Origin: an uncultured Bacteroidales bacterium
Lineage (GTDB): Bacteria > Bacteroidota > Bacteroidia > Bacteroidales > Paludibacteraceae
Reading direction: 5' to 3'
Length of the DNA: 43,817 nucleotides
Assembly: GCA_937915765.1 (NCBI GenBank)
Contig: CALGHE010000024.1
Span: forward strand, 1 to 43,817
Every line of letters begins with the position of its first letter. The stretch's first letter is position 1. The position numbers were made by a program, and so were the translations under genes. This document shows positions 35,604 through 43,357 of the stretch, piece after piece. The notes below the pieces were generated by a model. That model ran no database searches. It saw only the letters and a program-made list of their open reading frames with translations, and was not told where the DNA came from.

Positions 35604-35649
35604 AAAAAAAATCCCGAACTGCTTTTCACAAACGGTTCGGGATTTGCTT
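35604..35649. terminator. Bidirectional terminator between alaS and the CidA/LrgA gene
   Basis: AAATCCCGAAC at 35609-35619 pairs with GTTCGGGATTT at 35635-35645. A tracts and T tracts flank it, so it can serve both convergent genes. Confidence 0.85.
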
Positions 35650-35667
35650 TATGCGTTCAAACTATCA

Positions 35668-36039
35668 TCAGTCTTGAGGCTGCTCGCTTTCATCCTTCTT
35701 GCCCTTACGCTTCTCGAAACGCTCCTGAACAAAAGCCACAGACACGATAACAAGCACCGAGCTGACCGCTATCGCTGCCAAAATTGCAACCCAGTGCTGT
35801 TTCAGCAGGTCAAAATAGGTCATTAGCCCCACTGCCACCGGCACAAAAAAGACCGCCATATTTTTTGTTATGACCGTAGCCGCATCTTTCACATATTCCG
35901 GCTTTATTAGCTTGAAGAACAACGCGCAAAACAGAAACACCATGCCCAGCACACTACCTGGCACAAACCTGCCTATCATAATGCTGACCAACTCTCCAAT
36001 AAAATAAAAAAACAATATAAAAAACGTCCCTCTTATCAT
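35668..36039 (-). CDS. CidA/LrgA family membrane protein, no LrgB partner nearby
   Basis: 123 residues from the ATG at 36039. Four hydrophobic helices are visible, with the family motifs FYFIGELVSIMIG, VPGSVLGMVFLF and MAVFFVPVAVGLM. The tail is charged (RFEKRKGKKDESEQ). CidA/LrgA proteins are holin-like and usually act with a CidB/LrgB partner in controlling murein hydrolase activity, cell lysis or metabolite export. An extended reading from a TTG at 36093 was rejected: a -7 box sits at 36060-36067, inside that extension, and places transcription start just before the ATG at 36039. No lrgB-like gene lies on either side, so this copy is an orphan. Confidence 0.82.
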   Translation of the reverse strand: MIRGTFFILFFYFIGELVSIMIGRFVPGSVLGMVFLFCALFFKLIKPEYVKDAATVITKNMAVFFVPVAVGLMTYFDLLKQHWVAILAAIAVSSVLVIVSVAFVQERFEKRKGKKDESEQPQD

Positions 36040-36059
36040 CTCTTCTATTTTTTTCGCCA

Positions 36060-36067
36060 CAAAATTA
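36060..36067 (-). promoter_or_regulatory. -7 element of the CidA/LrgA gene
   Basis: Minus strand reads TAATTTTG, an exact match 20 bases before the ATG at 36039. It decides the start codon of this gene. Confidence 0.55.
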
Positions 36068-36120
36068 ACTATTCTCAAATAAAAATCTTCCAAAATAGCA
36101 TTTTTTCAAAAAAGAATCTA

Positions 36121-36128
36121 TATTTTTG
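36121..36128 (+). promoter_or_regulatory. Candidate -7 element of ctpA
   Basis: TATTTTTG matches the consensus. It would give a leader of about 145 nt before the ATG at 36281; the leader shows no recognised fold. Confidence 0.35.
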
Positions 36129-36280
36129 ACTTTGCATTGCGGATGGTTCGTTCCTATCCCTGCAATTTGTTTAATTTTTAAAATTTATTTATTAACTTTA
36201 AGTTGTCGTTCTAAAACCTCGGCTGACTTAGGCTCTTTTCGGCACAAGTCATCATGGCAACTTAGAAAAATTTGAACTTG

Positions 36281-37945
36281 ATGATCAATAGATATTTTTT
36301 AAAACGTTTAGTCTTGTCACTCTCGGTCTCTCTCTGCGTCCTAAACATTTTTGCAGAGGAGAAAAACGGCAACCGCGAGTTCCTAGTGTCTAAAAACATG
36401 GACATTTACAATTCCCTTTTCAAGGAACTTGACATGTTTTATGTAGATACTATCAACCCTGAAAAAACTATAAAAACCGGCATCGACGCCATGCTGAACA
36501 GTCTGGACCCTTACACCGTTTACATTCCGGAGGAAGAGATGGAAGACTTTAAGTTTATGATGAGCGGCGAGTATGCAGGTGTCGGAGCTATCATTGCAAA
36601 GCATAAGAACGCAATCATTGTCAACGAAATATACGAAGGAAAACCTGCCGACAAATGCGGCCTGAAGGTTGGAGACAAGTTCATCGAGATTGCAGGTAAA
36701 AAAATAGGGGAAGACAAAAGCACTTCTGACGTCAGCAACTTGCTGAGAGGCGACGCTAACACTGTGGTGGAAGTTGTTGTTGAACGTCCGGGCGAGAAAA
36801 AGCCGCTAAAGCTGAAGATAACGAGAGAGAAAATCGCTCTAAATCCTATTGAATATTACGATGTGCTGGACAACAATATAGGATTCATTTCTGTGTCTAA
36901 CTTCACAGACAAAACCGCAAGTTCGTTCAAAGAGGCTTTTCTTGACTTGAAAAAAAGAGGAATCACCTCCTTGATTATCGATTTGAGAAGCAATCCGGGC
37001 GGCCTTCTTAGCGAGGCTCTGCAGATTGTCAACTATTTTGTTCCTAAAGGCTCTACATTGCTGACTACCAGAGGGAAAGTGAAACAATGGGACGAAACTT
37101 ACAAAGCAACAAGCACGCCAATCGACACAGAAATTCCGCTTGCCGTGATTGTAAACAAAGGCTCTGCATCGGCTTCTGAAGTTGTGGCTGGTGCATTGCA
37201 AGACCTTGACAGAGCGGTTGTCATCGGCGAACGCTCTTACGGGAAAGGGCTGGTGCAGACTACTCGCAGCTTGCCGTATGGCGGAGGCATAAAGGTCACC
37301 ACATCTAAATATTACACTCCGAGCGGGCGATGCGTGCAGGCTATTGACTATTCCGACCGCGACGAAAACGGTTATGTGAAACGTATCCCCGACAGCCTGA
37401 CAACAGAGTTTAAAACTGCGAACGGACGCATTGTGCGCGACGGCGGCGGCATTACGCCGGACTCTGTCGTTGAGATAAAAGACAGTTACTCCGAGCTTGA
37501 AAAGAAACTTGTCTCGGATAATATCATCTTCGACTATGCGGTCAATTACCATGTTAAACATAAAAACATAGCTCCGCCCAAAGAGTTTGTGTTTAATGAT
37601 TACGATGACTTCAAAAAGTTTGTGAAAGATGCGAATTTCACCTATACCCGAAACACAGAAAAGGGGGTGAAGGCTCTAGTGGACATCGCAAAGAAAGAGG
37701 GTTACTACGAAATTGCCAAGGAGGAGTTTGACGCGCTGGAAAAGAAACTGGAACATGACATAGACAAAGACCTCGAACATTTCAAAAAAGACGTCAAATG
37801 GCTGGTAACTGCTGAAATATTAAGCAAATACTACTATAAACGCGGCTTCCTGAGCGAAATGGTGAAAGAGGACGTGTTTGTTGACGTCGCAAAGAAAATT
37901 CTGAACGACAAAGAGGCGTACAAAAAAATATTGTCTAATCCGTAA
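36281..37945 (+). CDS. Periplasmic carboxy-terminal processing protease (S41 family)
   Basis: 554 residues from the ATG at 36281 (a TTG nine bases earlier is less likely). A signal peptide (LVLSLSVSLCVLNIFA) is followed by the DPYTVYIPEEEM stretch typical of CtpA enzymes. A PDZ domain lies at about 85-170 (GVGAII...PADKCGLKVGDKF). The S41 protease core holds the catalytic serine in KGSASASEVVAGAL and the lysine in SYGKGLVQT. The C-terminal 130 residues form a charged helical region. Such proteases trim periplasmic proteins, including enzymes of peptidoglycan turnover. It lies 12 bp upstream of the nucleotidyltransferase gene, so the two are probably co-transcribed. Confidence 0.92.
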   Translation: MINRYFLKRLVLSLSVSLCVLNIFAEEKNGNREFLVSKNMDIYNSLFKELDMFYVDTINPEKTIKTGIDAMLNSLDPYTVYIPEEEMEDFKFMMSGEYAGVGAIIAKHKNAIIVNEIYEGKPADKCGLKVGDKFIEIAGKKIGEDKSTSDVSNLLRGDANTVVEVVVERPGEKKPLKLKITREKIALNPIEYYDVLDNNIGFISVSNFTDKTASSFKEAFLDLKKRGITSLIIDLRSNPGGLLSEALQIVNYFVPKGSTLLTTRGKVKQWDETYKATSTPIDTEIPLAVIVNKGSASASEVVAGALQDLDRAVVIGERSYGKGLVQTTRSLPYGGGIKVTTSKYYTPSGRCVQAIDYSDRDENGYVKRIPDSLTTEFKTANGRIVRDGGGITPDSVVEIKDSYSELEKKLVSDNIIFDYAVNYHVKHKNIAPPKEFVFNDYDDFKKFVKDANFTYTRNTEKGVKALVDIAKKEGYYEIAKEEFDALEKKLEHDIDKDLEHFKKDVKWLVTAEILSKYYYKRGFLSEMVKEDVFVDVAKKILNDKEAYKKILSNP

Positions 37946-37957
37946 TTAAAAAAGCAA

Positions 37958-38698
37958 ATGAAAGCAATGATATTTGCCGCAGGACTTGGCACCAGACTGA
38001 AGCCCATAACAGACTCTATGCCTAAAGCGCTTGTTCCTGTGAACGGCACGCCTTTACTGCAACATACAATATGCAAACTAAAAAGCGAAGGTTTTGACAA
38101 TATTATAGTCAATGTGCATCACTTTGCCAGTCAGATTACAGACTTTCTGAAGGCATACAATAACTTTGGCATCAACATAGCCATCTCTGACGAGACAGAA
38201 ATGCTGCTGGACACCGGCGGAGGCATCAAAAAGGCTGCGCCTTTCTTTGACAACGGAGAACCGTTCCTTGTGCACAACGTGGATATTTTGTCAGACGTGA
38301 ACTTAGGTGATTTATACCAAGAGCATGTAAAAGGAAAAAATGACGCCACTTTGCTCACAAGCGACCGTTCCACAAGCAGGTATTTGCTGTTTAATTCAAA
38401 CGAAAGGCTATGCGGCTGGATTAACACCAACACAAACGAGACCAAATCGCCTCTCCAAAATTTCAACGCGGCAGAATATGTTCCTCATGCCTTCGCAGGC
38501 GTCCATGTCATCTCACCAGACATGCTAGCTAAAATGGCAAGCTTTCCGGACAAATTTTCTATCGTGGACTTCTACTTATCCGTTTCAGACAAACGACAGA
38601 TAAAAGCGTACAACAAGCCAGATCTGAAACTGATTGACGTAGGCAAACTTGACGCTCTTTCTAAGGCTGAAGAGTTCATCGCCTCTTTGAGCAAATAA
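37958..38698 (+). CDS. Sugar-1-phosphate nucleotidyltransferase, MurU-like
   Basis: 246 residues with the nucleotidyltransferase signature MKAMIFAAGLGTRLKPIT at the start and the KALVPVNGTPLL segment. LDTGGGIKKAAPFF and PFLVHNVDILSDV (metal-binding Asp) follow. The short length and these motifs fit MurU, which makes UDP-MurNAc from MurNAc-1-phosphate during peptidoglycan salvage, and the related HddC-type enzymes of heptose metabolism. It is 12 bp behind the ctpA-like protease. The kinase AmgK, usual partner of MurU, is not in the window. NamZ and a DigH-like glycosidase lie just across a terminator, which favours the MurU reading. Confidence 0.8.
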   Translation: MKAMIFAAGLGTRLKPITDSMPKALVPVNGTPLLQHTICKLKSEGFDNIIVNVHHFASQITDFLKAYNNFGINIAISDETEMLLDTGGGIKKAAPFFDNGEPFLVHNVDILSDVNLGDLYQEHVKGKNDATLLTSDRSTSRYLLFNSNERLCGWINTNTNETKSPLQNFNAAEYVPHAFAGVHVISPDMLAKMASFPDKFSIVDFYLSVSDKRQIKAYNKPDLKLIDVGKLDALSKAEEFIASLSK

Positions 38699-38748
38699 CG
38701 TTGGATTGCACATAGGGAGACCTCTGAAAATTACATTCTTGCAAAAAT

Positions 38749-38786
38749 AAAAGGATAGAGAGCTTTCTTTCACTTTCTATCCTTTT
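38749..38786. terminator. Bidirectional terminator between the MurU-like gene and the DigH-like gene
   Basis: AAAAGGATAGA at 38749-38759 pairs with TCTATCCTTTT at 38776-38786, with A and T tracts on the two sides. It lies between convergent transcripts. Confidence 0.85.
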
Positions 38787-38810
38787 CTCTTATTTCTGTT
38801 TCAAAGACAT

Positions 38811-40352
38811 TCACCTGACCTCGTACTCCACAAAATTGCTCGGAGCGCTCTCATGTTTAAATCGATTCACCGCCGTAACCGCAAACTTATAATTGCCCTC
38901 CTCCGTCAAGTTAGTCAAATTCATGACCGGCACTCTGGTTTTCCGAACTATATTTTCAGGATTGTCAAAATCAACCTCTTCTCCATCCTTAAACGCATAT
39001 ATCACATAGTAGGCCACCTCATAACCTCCTGTTTCCTGAACTCTGTCCCAGCACAAAATATCCGTAAACCTGTCACTACCTTTTTTCACATGAAGATTTT
39101 CCGGAGATATAGAAGGGCCGCCATCTGTCGCCTCGTTAAGAGGCACAAGAGCCGGATATCTGAAACTGCCCTTTCTCAAACTGTCACACAAACCCTGCGG
39201 ATTTTTAAGAAACGGCTTTGCGCTATAAAAGAAATAACCCTTAACCTCTTCGCACGCCGAACTGAAATCCATCTGCCTCACAAGCTCGTTCGGACGCTTC
39301 CACGGCTCTGTCTTATTAACCTCAAAGCCAGACGCATACAAACCTATGTAATAGTTCCGTCCAAAAGAATACGCACCCCACCAGTTAGAAAGCTCCTCGT
39401 AATCAGCCACATCCTTCCCAATCTCCCAGTAAAGCTGAGGGGTCACATAATCAATCCAGCCACGTTCCAGCCATAGCAGCACGTCTGCATAAAGCTCATC
39501 ATAATTGGTGCAACCCGCACGAGTGTCAGAACCCCTCAAATCATCCGCACTGTTTCTCCAAACCCCAAAAGGGCTTATGCCGAACTCGACCCAAGGCTTC
39601 GCCTCCTTAACCGCCTTATGTATCTGTTCCACAATCAAATTCACATTATCCCTTCTCCACTCCTCTTTATCAAATATTCCGCGAGAGCAAGAGCGGAACG
39701 TGGCATCGTCCGGAAACTCCGCACCCGCCACTTTATAAGGGTAGAAATAATCGTCAAGATGCACTGCGTCAATATCATACGACCTCACAATGTCAGATAC
39801 CACGACAGTCAGATAATCGCGCACCTCCTGCAAGCCCGGGTTGAAATAAATTTTCCCTCCATACTTCAGAAACAGTTCCGGACGCTTATAATAAATATGA
39901 CCTTTATTCAACATCTTCGTGTTTTCTCCGTTTGTCACTCGATACGGATTTATCCATGCATGCACCTCCATGCAGCGCTTATGCGCCTCTTCCGTCACAA
40001 ATTTCAGAGGGTCATAATACGGTTCCGGAGCACGGCCCTGCTCGCCAGTCAGATAGTGCGACCAAGGCTCCATGTCAGACTGATAGAAAGCGTCGGACGT
40101 GGGCCTAACCTGAAAGACCACCGCATTAATACCAACCGCCCTCAGCGAGTCCAGCATCTCCACCATCTCCGTCTTCTGCAGCTCCGCATCCTTCTTCTGA
40201 GACGGCCAGTCTATACCTGCGACCGTAGCAATCCACACCGCCCTCATTTCATGTTTTTTGGGCGAATTGCCAAAGAGGCCGGTAGCGCTCGCAACTGCAA
40301 GCAAAAAGAGAAAAACACGTTTCTTCATATATTTTTTATAAGTCAGAATCAT
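38811..40352 (-). CDS. GHL10-family glycosyl hydrolase (DigH/YngK-like) with C-terminal Fn3-like domain
   Basis: 513 residues. After a signal peptide (VFLFLLAVASATGLFG) the GHL10 domain (PF02638, about 35-370) begins MRAVWIATVAGIDWPS and includes VVFQVRPTSDAFY, EVHAWINPYRV, YDIDAVHLDDYFYP with its acidic pair, ISPFGVWRNS and YVTPQLYWEIG. E. coli DigH (YddW), in the same family, cleaves denuded peptidoglycan strands. Residues about 415-513 look like a fibronectin III domain (GNYKFAVTAVNRF). The ATG at 40352 overlaps the namZ stop as ATGA, indicating translational coupling; a second ATG at 40328 begins a more typical signal peptide and is possible. Peptidoglycan glycan cleavage is the likely role. 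Confidence 0.87.
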   Translation of the reverse strand: MILTYKKYMKKRVFLFLLAVASATGLFGNSPKKHEMRAVWIATVAGIDWPSQKKDAELQKTEMVEMLDSLRAVGINAVVFQVRPTSDAFYQSDMEPWSHYLTGEQGRAPEPYYDPLKFVTEEAHKRCMEVHAWINPYRVTNGENTKMLNKGHIYYKRPELFLKYGGKIYFNPGLQEVRDYLTVVVSDIVRSYDIDAVHLDDYFYPYKVAGAEFPDDATFRSCSRGIFDKEEWRRDNVNLIVEQIHKAVKEAKPWVEFGISPFGVWRNSADDLRGSDTRAGCTNYDELYADVLLWLERGWIDYVTPQLYWEIGKDVADYEELSNWWGAYSFGRNYYIGLYASGFEVNKTEPWKRPNELVRQMDFSSACEEVKGYFFYSAKPFLKNPQGLCDSLRKGSFRYPALVPLNEATDGGPSISPENLHVKKGSDRFTDILCWDRVQETGGYEVAYYVIYAFKDGEEVDFDNPENIVRKTRVPVMNLTNLTEEGNYKFAVTAVNRFKHESAPSNFVEYEVR

Positions 40353-41575
40353 TTGTAAAGCCAGTATTTTTTAGATTTTGATTTAAAAGCCTCGTTATCC
40401 TTTCGCCAAAATTTCTCCACATCTTTAAACTGATAATTCTTTGAAAACAAAGACCTCACCTGTCCGGAACCGCACACATAGTCAAACGAACGGCAATTTT
40501 TCTGACCGCTCAACGTAAAGAAATCTTTCTGCGGATATAACTTTTTCAGCTCCTGCAAAACATAAAACTGCACCTCAGTCAGCTTCGCCTTTTCAAAATC
40601 TGTGATATACACCTGCACCCCCTGGAGCAATTCGCCCTTTCCGAACGCATAATAAGGCTTGTAAACAATAGGGCGAAACAACAGGCCGTCCAACTTCAGA
40701 GCGTTCATCGCCGACGCAAGCGTGTCTGCATTTGCCCACGACGCGCCGAACAGTTCAAAAGGCATAGTGTATCCAACCCCGACAGACAACACAGACAACT
40801 CGCCCACGATACCGGACAGAGGATAATAAAACGACGTGTTCATATTAGGAATATGCGGCGATGTAAGCACCCACTTCAGACCTGTCTCCTTATAGGTCAT
40901 GTCACGTTTCCAGCCCTCCATCTTCACCACTGTCAGAGAACATTTCTTTGCGGTCATGCCCTCCTCGTTCAACATCGTCGCCAACTCGCCGCACGTAAGT
41001 CCGTAAATGTAAGGAATCGGAAACTGACTGATAAAAGAGGTGTACTTAGGCTCAACAATCGGACCTTCAACCTTCTCTCCGCCAAGCGGATTAGGCCGGT
41101 CCAGCACCACAACCTCCTTGCCATTCTCGGCGGCAGCCTCCATCAAAAGTCCGAGCGAACTTATAAACGTGTAGGAACGGCAACCTATATCCTGAATGTC
41201 ATACACTATAACATCCACATTCTTAAGCATCTCAGCCGTAGGCTTCTTTGTCTTTCCATGAAGCGAGAAGACCGGAAGTCCTGTACGCTTATCCTTAGAA
41301 TTCGCAAACTTAGCGCCTGCATACTCGTTACCGCGAACACCATGCTCCGGAGCGAAAAGCGCCGTCAGATTGACACCTTCCGCCTCGAACAAAATATCCA
41401 CAGTGGATTTCAAGTTATTGTCAACACCAGTAGGATTGGTCAGCAACCCCACACGCTTGCCCTTCAACGCAGCAAAACCGCTCTCTTTTAACACTTCTAT
41501 GCCAGTCTTCACCTGAGCTGTAAGCGACTGCGAAAACAAAGCCAGAGAAAATGTAATAAATAACAAATACCTCAT
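40349..41575 (-). CDS. namZ: Exo-beta-N-acetylmuramidase NamZ (GH171, DUF1343)
   Basis: 408 residues. A signal peptide (LLFITFSLALFSQSLTA) leads to a DUF1343 domain with all the hallmark motifs: GKRVGLLTNPTGVD, LFAPEHGVRGNE, IVYDIQDIGCRSYTFI, VVLDRPNPLGG, PYIYGLTCGELA, and SPHIPN. NamZ releases terminal MurNAc from peptidoglycan fragments, as shown for the B. subtilis and Tannerella enzymes. Here it would act in the periplasm or outside the cell. Its stop overlaps the start of the DigH-like gene (ATGA), so both are made from one message. Together they could take glycan strands down to single sugars for import and reuse. Confidence 0.93.
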   Translation of the reverse strand: MRYLLFITFSLALFSQSLTAQVKTGIEVLKESGFAALKGKRVGLLTNPTGVDNNLKSTVDILFEAEGVNLTALFAPEHGVRGNEYAGAKFANSKDKRTGLPVFSLHGKTKKPTAEMLKNVDVIVYDIQDIGCRSYTFISSLGLLMEAAAENGKEVVVLDRPNPLGGEKVEGPIVEPKYTSFISQFPIPYIYGLTCGELATMLNEEGMTAKKCSLTVVKMEGWKRDMTYKETGLKWVLTSPHIPNMNTSFYYPLSGIVGELSVLSVGVGYTMPFELFGASWANADTLASAMNALKLDGLLFRPIVYKPYYAFGKGELLQGVQVYITDFEKAKLTEVQFYVLQELKKLYPQKDFFTLSGQKNCRSFDYVCGSGQVRSLFSKNYQFKDVEKFWRKDNEAFKSKSKKYWLYK

Positions 41576-41712
41576 CTGAAAAAACGTAGAATTAACAAAC
41601 CGCCTCCATTGCAGAGACTCAAATCAGATGCAATATTCGCAAAAATTCCTGATATATGCAAGAAAATCGCCACGATAGAAAACCACAAGCCAACTCAGCC
41701 CATCATTCACAA

Positions 41713-41748
41713 AAAGAGAGGCGTCACGGAACAAACCCGCAACGCCTC
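41713..41748 (-). terminator. Terminator of the 59-residue membrane protein gene
   Basis: GAGGCGT at 41718-41724 pairs with ACGCCTC at 41742-41748. On the minus strand it is followed by CTCTTTTTG. Confidence 0.7.
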
Positions 41749-41780
41749 AACAAGACAGTTACCGCATACCAAAATAACCG

Positions 41781-41960
41781 CTAATTATTGTCAAAAAAAC
41801 CAACCACAAGCAACGTGCCCATGGCAACCGCCACACCCACCAGCACAGCTTTCACAATCGAATCCGAATCCGGCAGAGGGCACGGGTCTCTGTAAATAAC
41901 GCCCTTATCAGACAAATCGTCCAACCCCTCCGTCTTTACCAAATCATTAACCTTTTCCAT
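41781..41960 (-). CDS. Small single-span membrane protein, unknown function
   Basis: 59 residues starting MEKVNDLVKTEGLDDLSDKG. The first half is soluble and acidic and includes VIYRDPCPLPDSDS; the second half is a single membrane helix (AVLVGVAVAMGTLLVVGFF). The ATG at 41960 was chosen; a TTG 24 bases earlier is possible but less likely. A perfect -7 box upstream (41999-42006) and a terminator 33 bases downstream bracket the frame exactly, which strongly supports a real, independently transcribed gene. No family was recognised. Orientation and target are unknown. Confidence 0.7.
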   Translation of the reverse strand: MEKVNDLVKTEGLDDLSDKGVIYRDPCPLPDSDSIVKAVLVGVAVAMGTLLVVGFFDNN

Positions 41961-41998
41961 GACCGTAAAATTTAATTTGCACAATCATTATCACACCA

Positions 41999-42006
41999 CA
42001 AATATA
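41999..42006 (-). promoter_or_regulatory. -7 element of the 59-residue membrane protein gene
   Basis: Minus strand reads TATATTTG, an exact match 38 bases before the ATG at 41960. Confidence 0.55.
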
Positions 42007-42154
42007 CCGCCGCTCTGCAACAACACCAAGAATTAAGAAATGTTGTCGAAAAATTGTCGGGGTAAGGCTGAGTTGGGAATTGTTTGACTGGGGATTATTA
42101 TACTCTACCATGAAAAAGCCATGACCGATTATACAAATTCAATATTTAGCACTA

Positions 42155-43285
42155 TCACATTTCGTTATAGATAAGCATAACCAAGTCGCCAACCGTCTCT
42201 ATCTGCGCCGCATCTTCATCAGCAATAGTAATGCCAAACTCTTTCTCAATTTCACCAATCAGTTCAATAACATCTAGAGGATCACATTCTAAATCATCTT
42301 CAAAGCTAGCGTCCCAAATAACCTCGTCATAATTTACTCCCAATTCAACAACTATAATATCCGTTACCCGATTACAAATATTTTCCAACTTAGCCTCATC
42401 CACATCTCCATCATCTTCGCAACAATCAGAATTTACTTTTTTTATAGCTTTCTCATACCCTTGTGCAGCAGCCTTTCTATACCATTCTTCAGCTTTTTTA
42501 TAATTTTGCTTTACGCCTTCGCCATACTCATAACAAATGCCTAAATTGTACTGAGCTTCAGCAAGTCCTTGCTCTGCCGATTTGAGATACCACTTTGCTG
42601 CTTTTTCATAATCTTGCTCTACGCCTTCGCCATTAGAATAACAAATGCCTAAATTGTACTGAGCTGTAGCATACCCTTGCTCTGCCGATTTGCGATACCA
42701 CTCTACTGCTTTTCCATAATTTTGCTTTACGCCTTTGCCATTATAATAACAAATGCCTAAATTGTACTGAGCGCTAGCATACCCTTGCTCTGCCGATTTG
42801 TGATACCACTCGACTGCTTTTTCATAATCTTGCTTCACGCCTTTGCCATCATAATAACATTCGCCTAAATTAAACTGAGCTTCAGCATGTCCTTGCTCTG
42901 CCGATTTGTGATACCACTCGACTGCTTTTTCATAATCTTGCTTTACGCCTTTGCCATTAGAACAACAATTACCTAAATTGTTCTGAGCTGTAGCATACCC
43001 TTGCTCTGCCGATTTGAGATACCACTCCACTGCCGTCTCTTGATTTTGCTCTACACCTTCACCAGACTCATAACAAACGCCTAATCCATACTGAGCTTTA
43101 GCATACCCCTGCTCTGCCGATTTGAGATAACTTTCTACTGCAAGGTCATATATTCCCTCGTTATAATATTTATGTCCTTTTTCATACAAATCCTTTGCAG
43201 AACCAAAGTTTGTTTCCAAACTATCTGTCTGTACTGTCTCACCCTTTTTTCTGAGCCATGACGGTCTTTTTATTTGTTCACTCAT
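42155..43285 (-). CDS. Sel1-repeat protein fused to an acyl-carrier-protein-like domain lacking the Ser site
   Basis: 376 residues from the ATG at 43285 (a TTG at 43357 would lie within the neighbouring gene's terminator). There is no signal peptide. Residues about 30-285 are Sel1/TPR-like repeats of 36 residues, six of them complete (pattern AEAQYNLGICYxxGxGVxQ, then AVEWYxKSAEQG). A short acidic linker (CCEDDGDVDE) leads to residues about 300-376, which match acyl carrier proteins along their whole length: VTDIIVVELGV, then EVIWDASFEDDL, then LDVIELIGEIEKEFGITI, then DEDAAQIETVGDLV. The phosphopantetheine site, normally DSL, is DPL here (P336, codon CCT at 42278-42280). So it has an ACP fold but should not be primed. 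Sel1 arrays usually bind other proteins. It lies downstream of an acidic unknown gene. Confidence 0.88.
   Translation of the reverse strand: MSEQIKRPSWLRKKGETVQTDSLETNFGSAKDLYEKGHKYYNEGIYDLAVESYLKSAEQGYAKAQYGLGVCYESGEGVEQNQETAVEWYLKSAEQGYATAQNNLGNCCSNGKGVKQDYEKAVEWYHKSAEQGHAEAQFNLGECYYDGKGVKQDYEKAVEWYHKSAEQGYASAQYNLGICYYNGKGVKQNYGKAVEWYRKSAEQGYATAQYNLGICYSNGEGVEQDYEKAAKWYLKSAEQGLAEAQYNLGICYEYGEGVKQNYKKAEEWYRKAAAQGYEKAIKKVNSDCCEDDGDVDEAKLENICNRVTDIIVVELGVNYDEVIWDASFEDDLECDPLDVIELIGEIEKEFGITIADEDAAQIETVGDLVMLIYNEM
42464..43150 (-). repeat. 108-bp tandem repeats inside the Sel1 array
   Basis: The string GCTCTGCCGA recurs at 42571, 42679, 42787, 42895, 43003 and 43111, exactly every 108 bp (36 codons), within larger blocks that are also nearly identical. 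This marks recent tandem duplication of Sel1 units at the DNA level. Confidence 0.9.
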
Positions 43286-43305
43286 ACTATTTACTATTTT
43301 AACGC

Positions 43306-43349
43306 TCAAAATAAAAATATTAGGCTGTTTTTTATACAGCCTAATATTT
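43306..43349 (-). terminator. Terminator of the acidic hypothetical gene
   Basis: AAATATTAGGCTGT at 43315-43328 pairs with its exact complement at 43336-43349, a 14-bp stem with a 7-base loop. On the minus strand it is followed by TTTATTTTG. Confidence 0.85.
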
Positions 43350-43357
43350 ATCTTCAA

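Noticed and set aside
41609..41899. Plus-strand open frame of 96 codons
   Set aside because: Its translation is low-complexity (many Gln, Pro, Thr), and it overlaps the minus-strand 59-residue gene, which has a promoter and a terminator.
42058..42098. G-rich run that might form a G-quadruplex
   Set aside because: Only three runs of three or more G are present with long loops, in a spacer with no nearby promoter.
42464..43150. Regular repeats resembling a CRISPR or satellite array
   Set aside because: The 108-bp period is 36 codons, stays in frame and encodes Sel1 repeats. There are no unique spacers.
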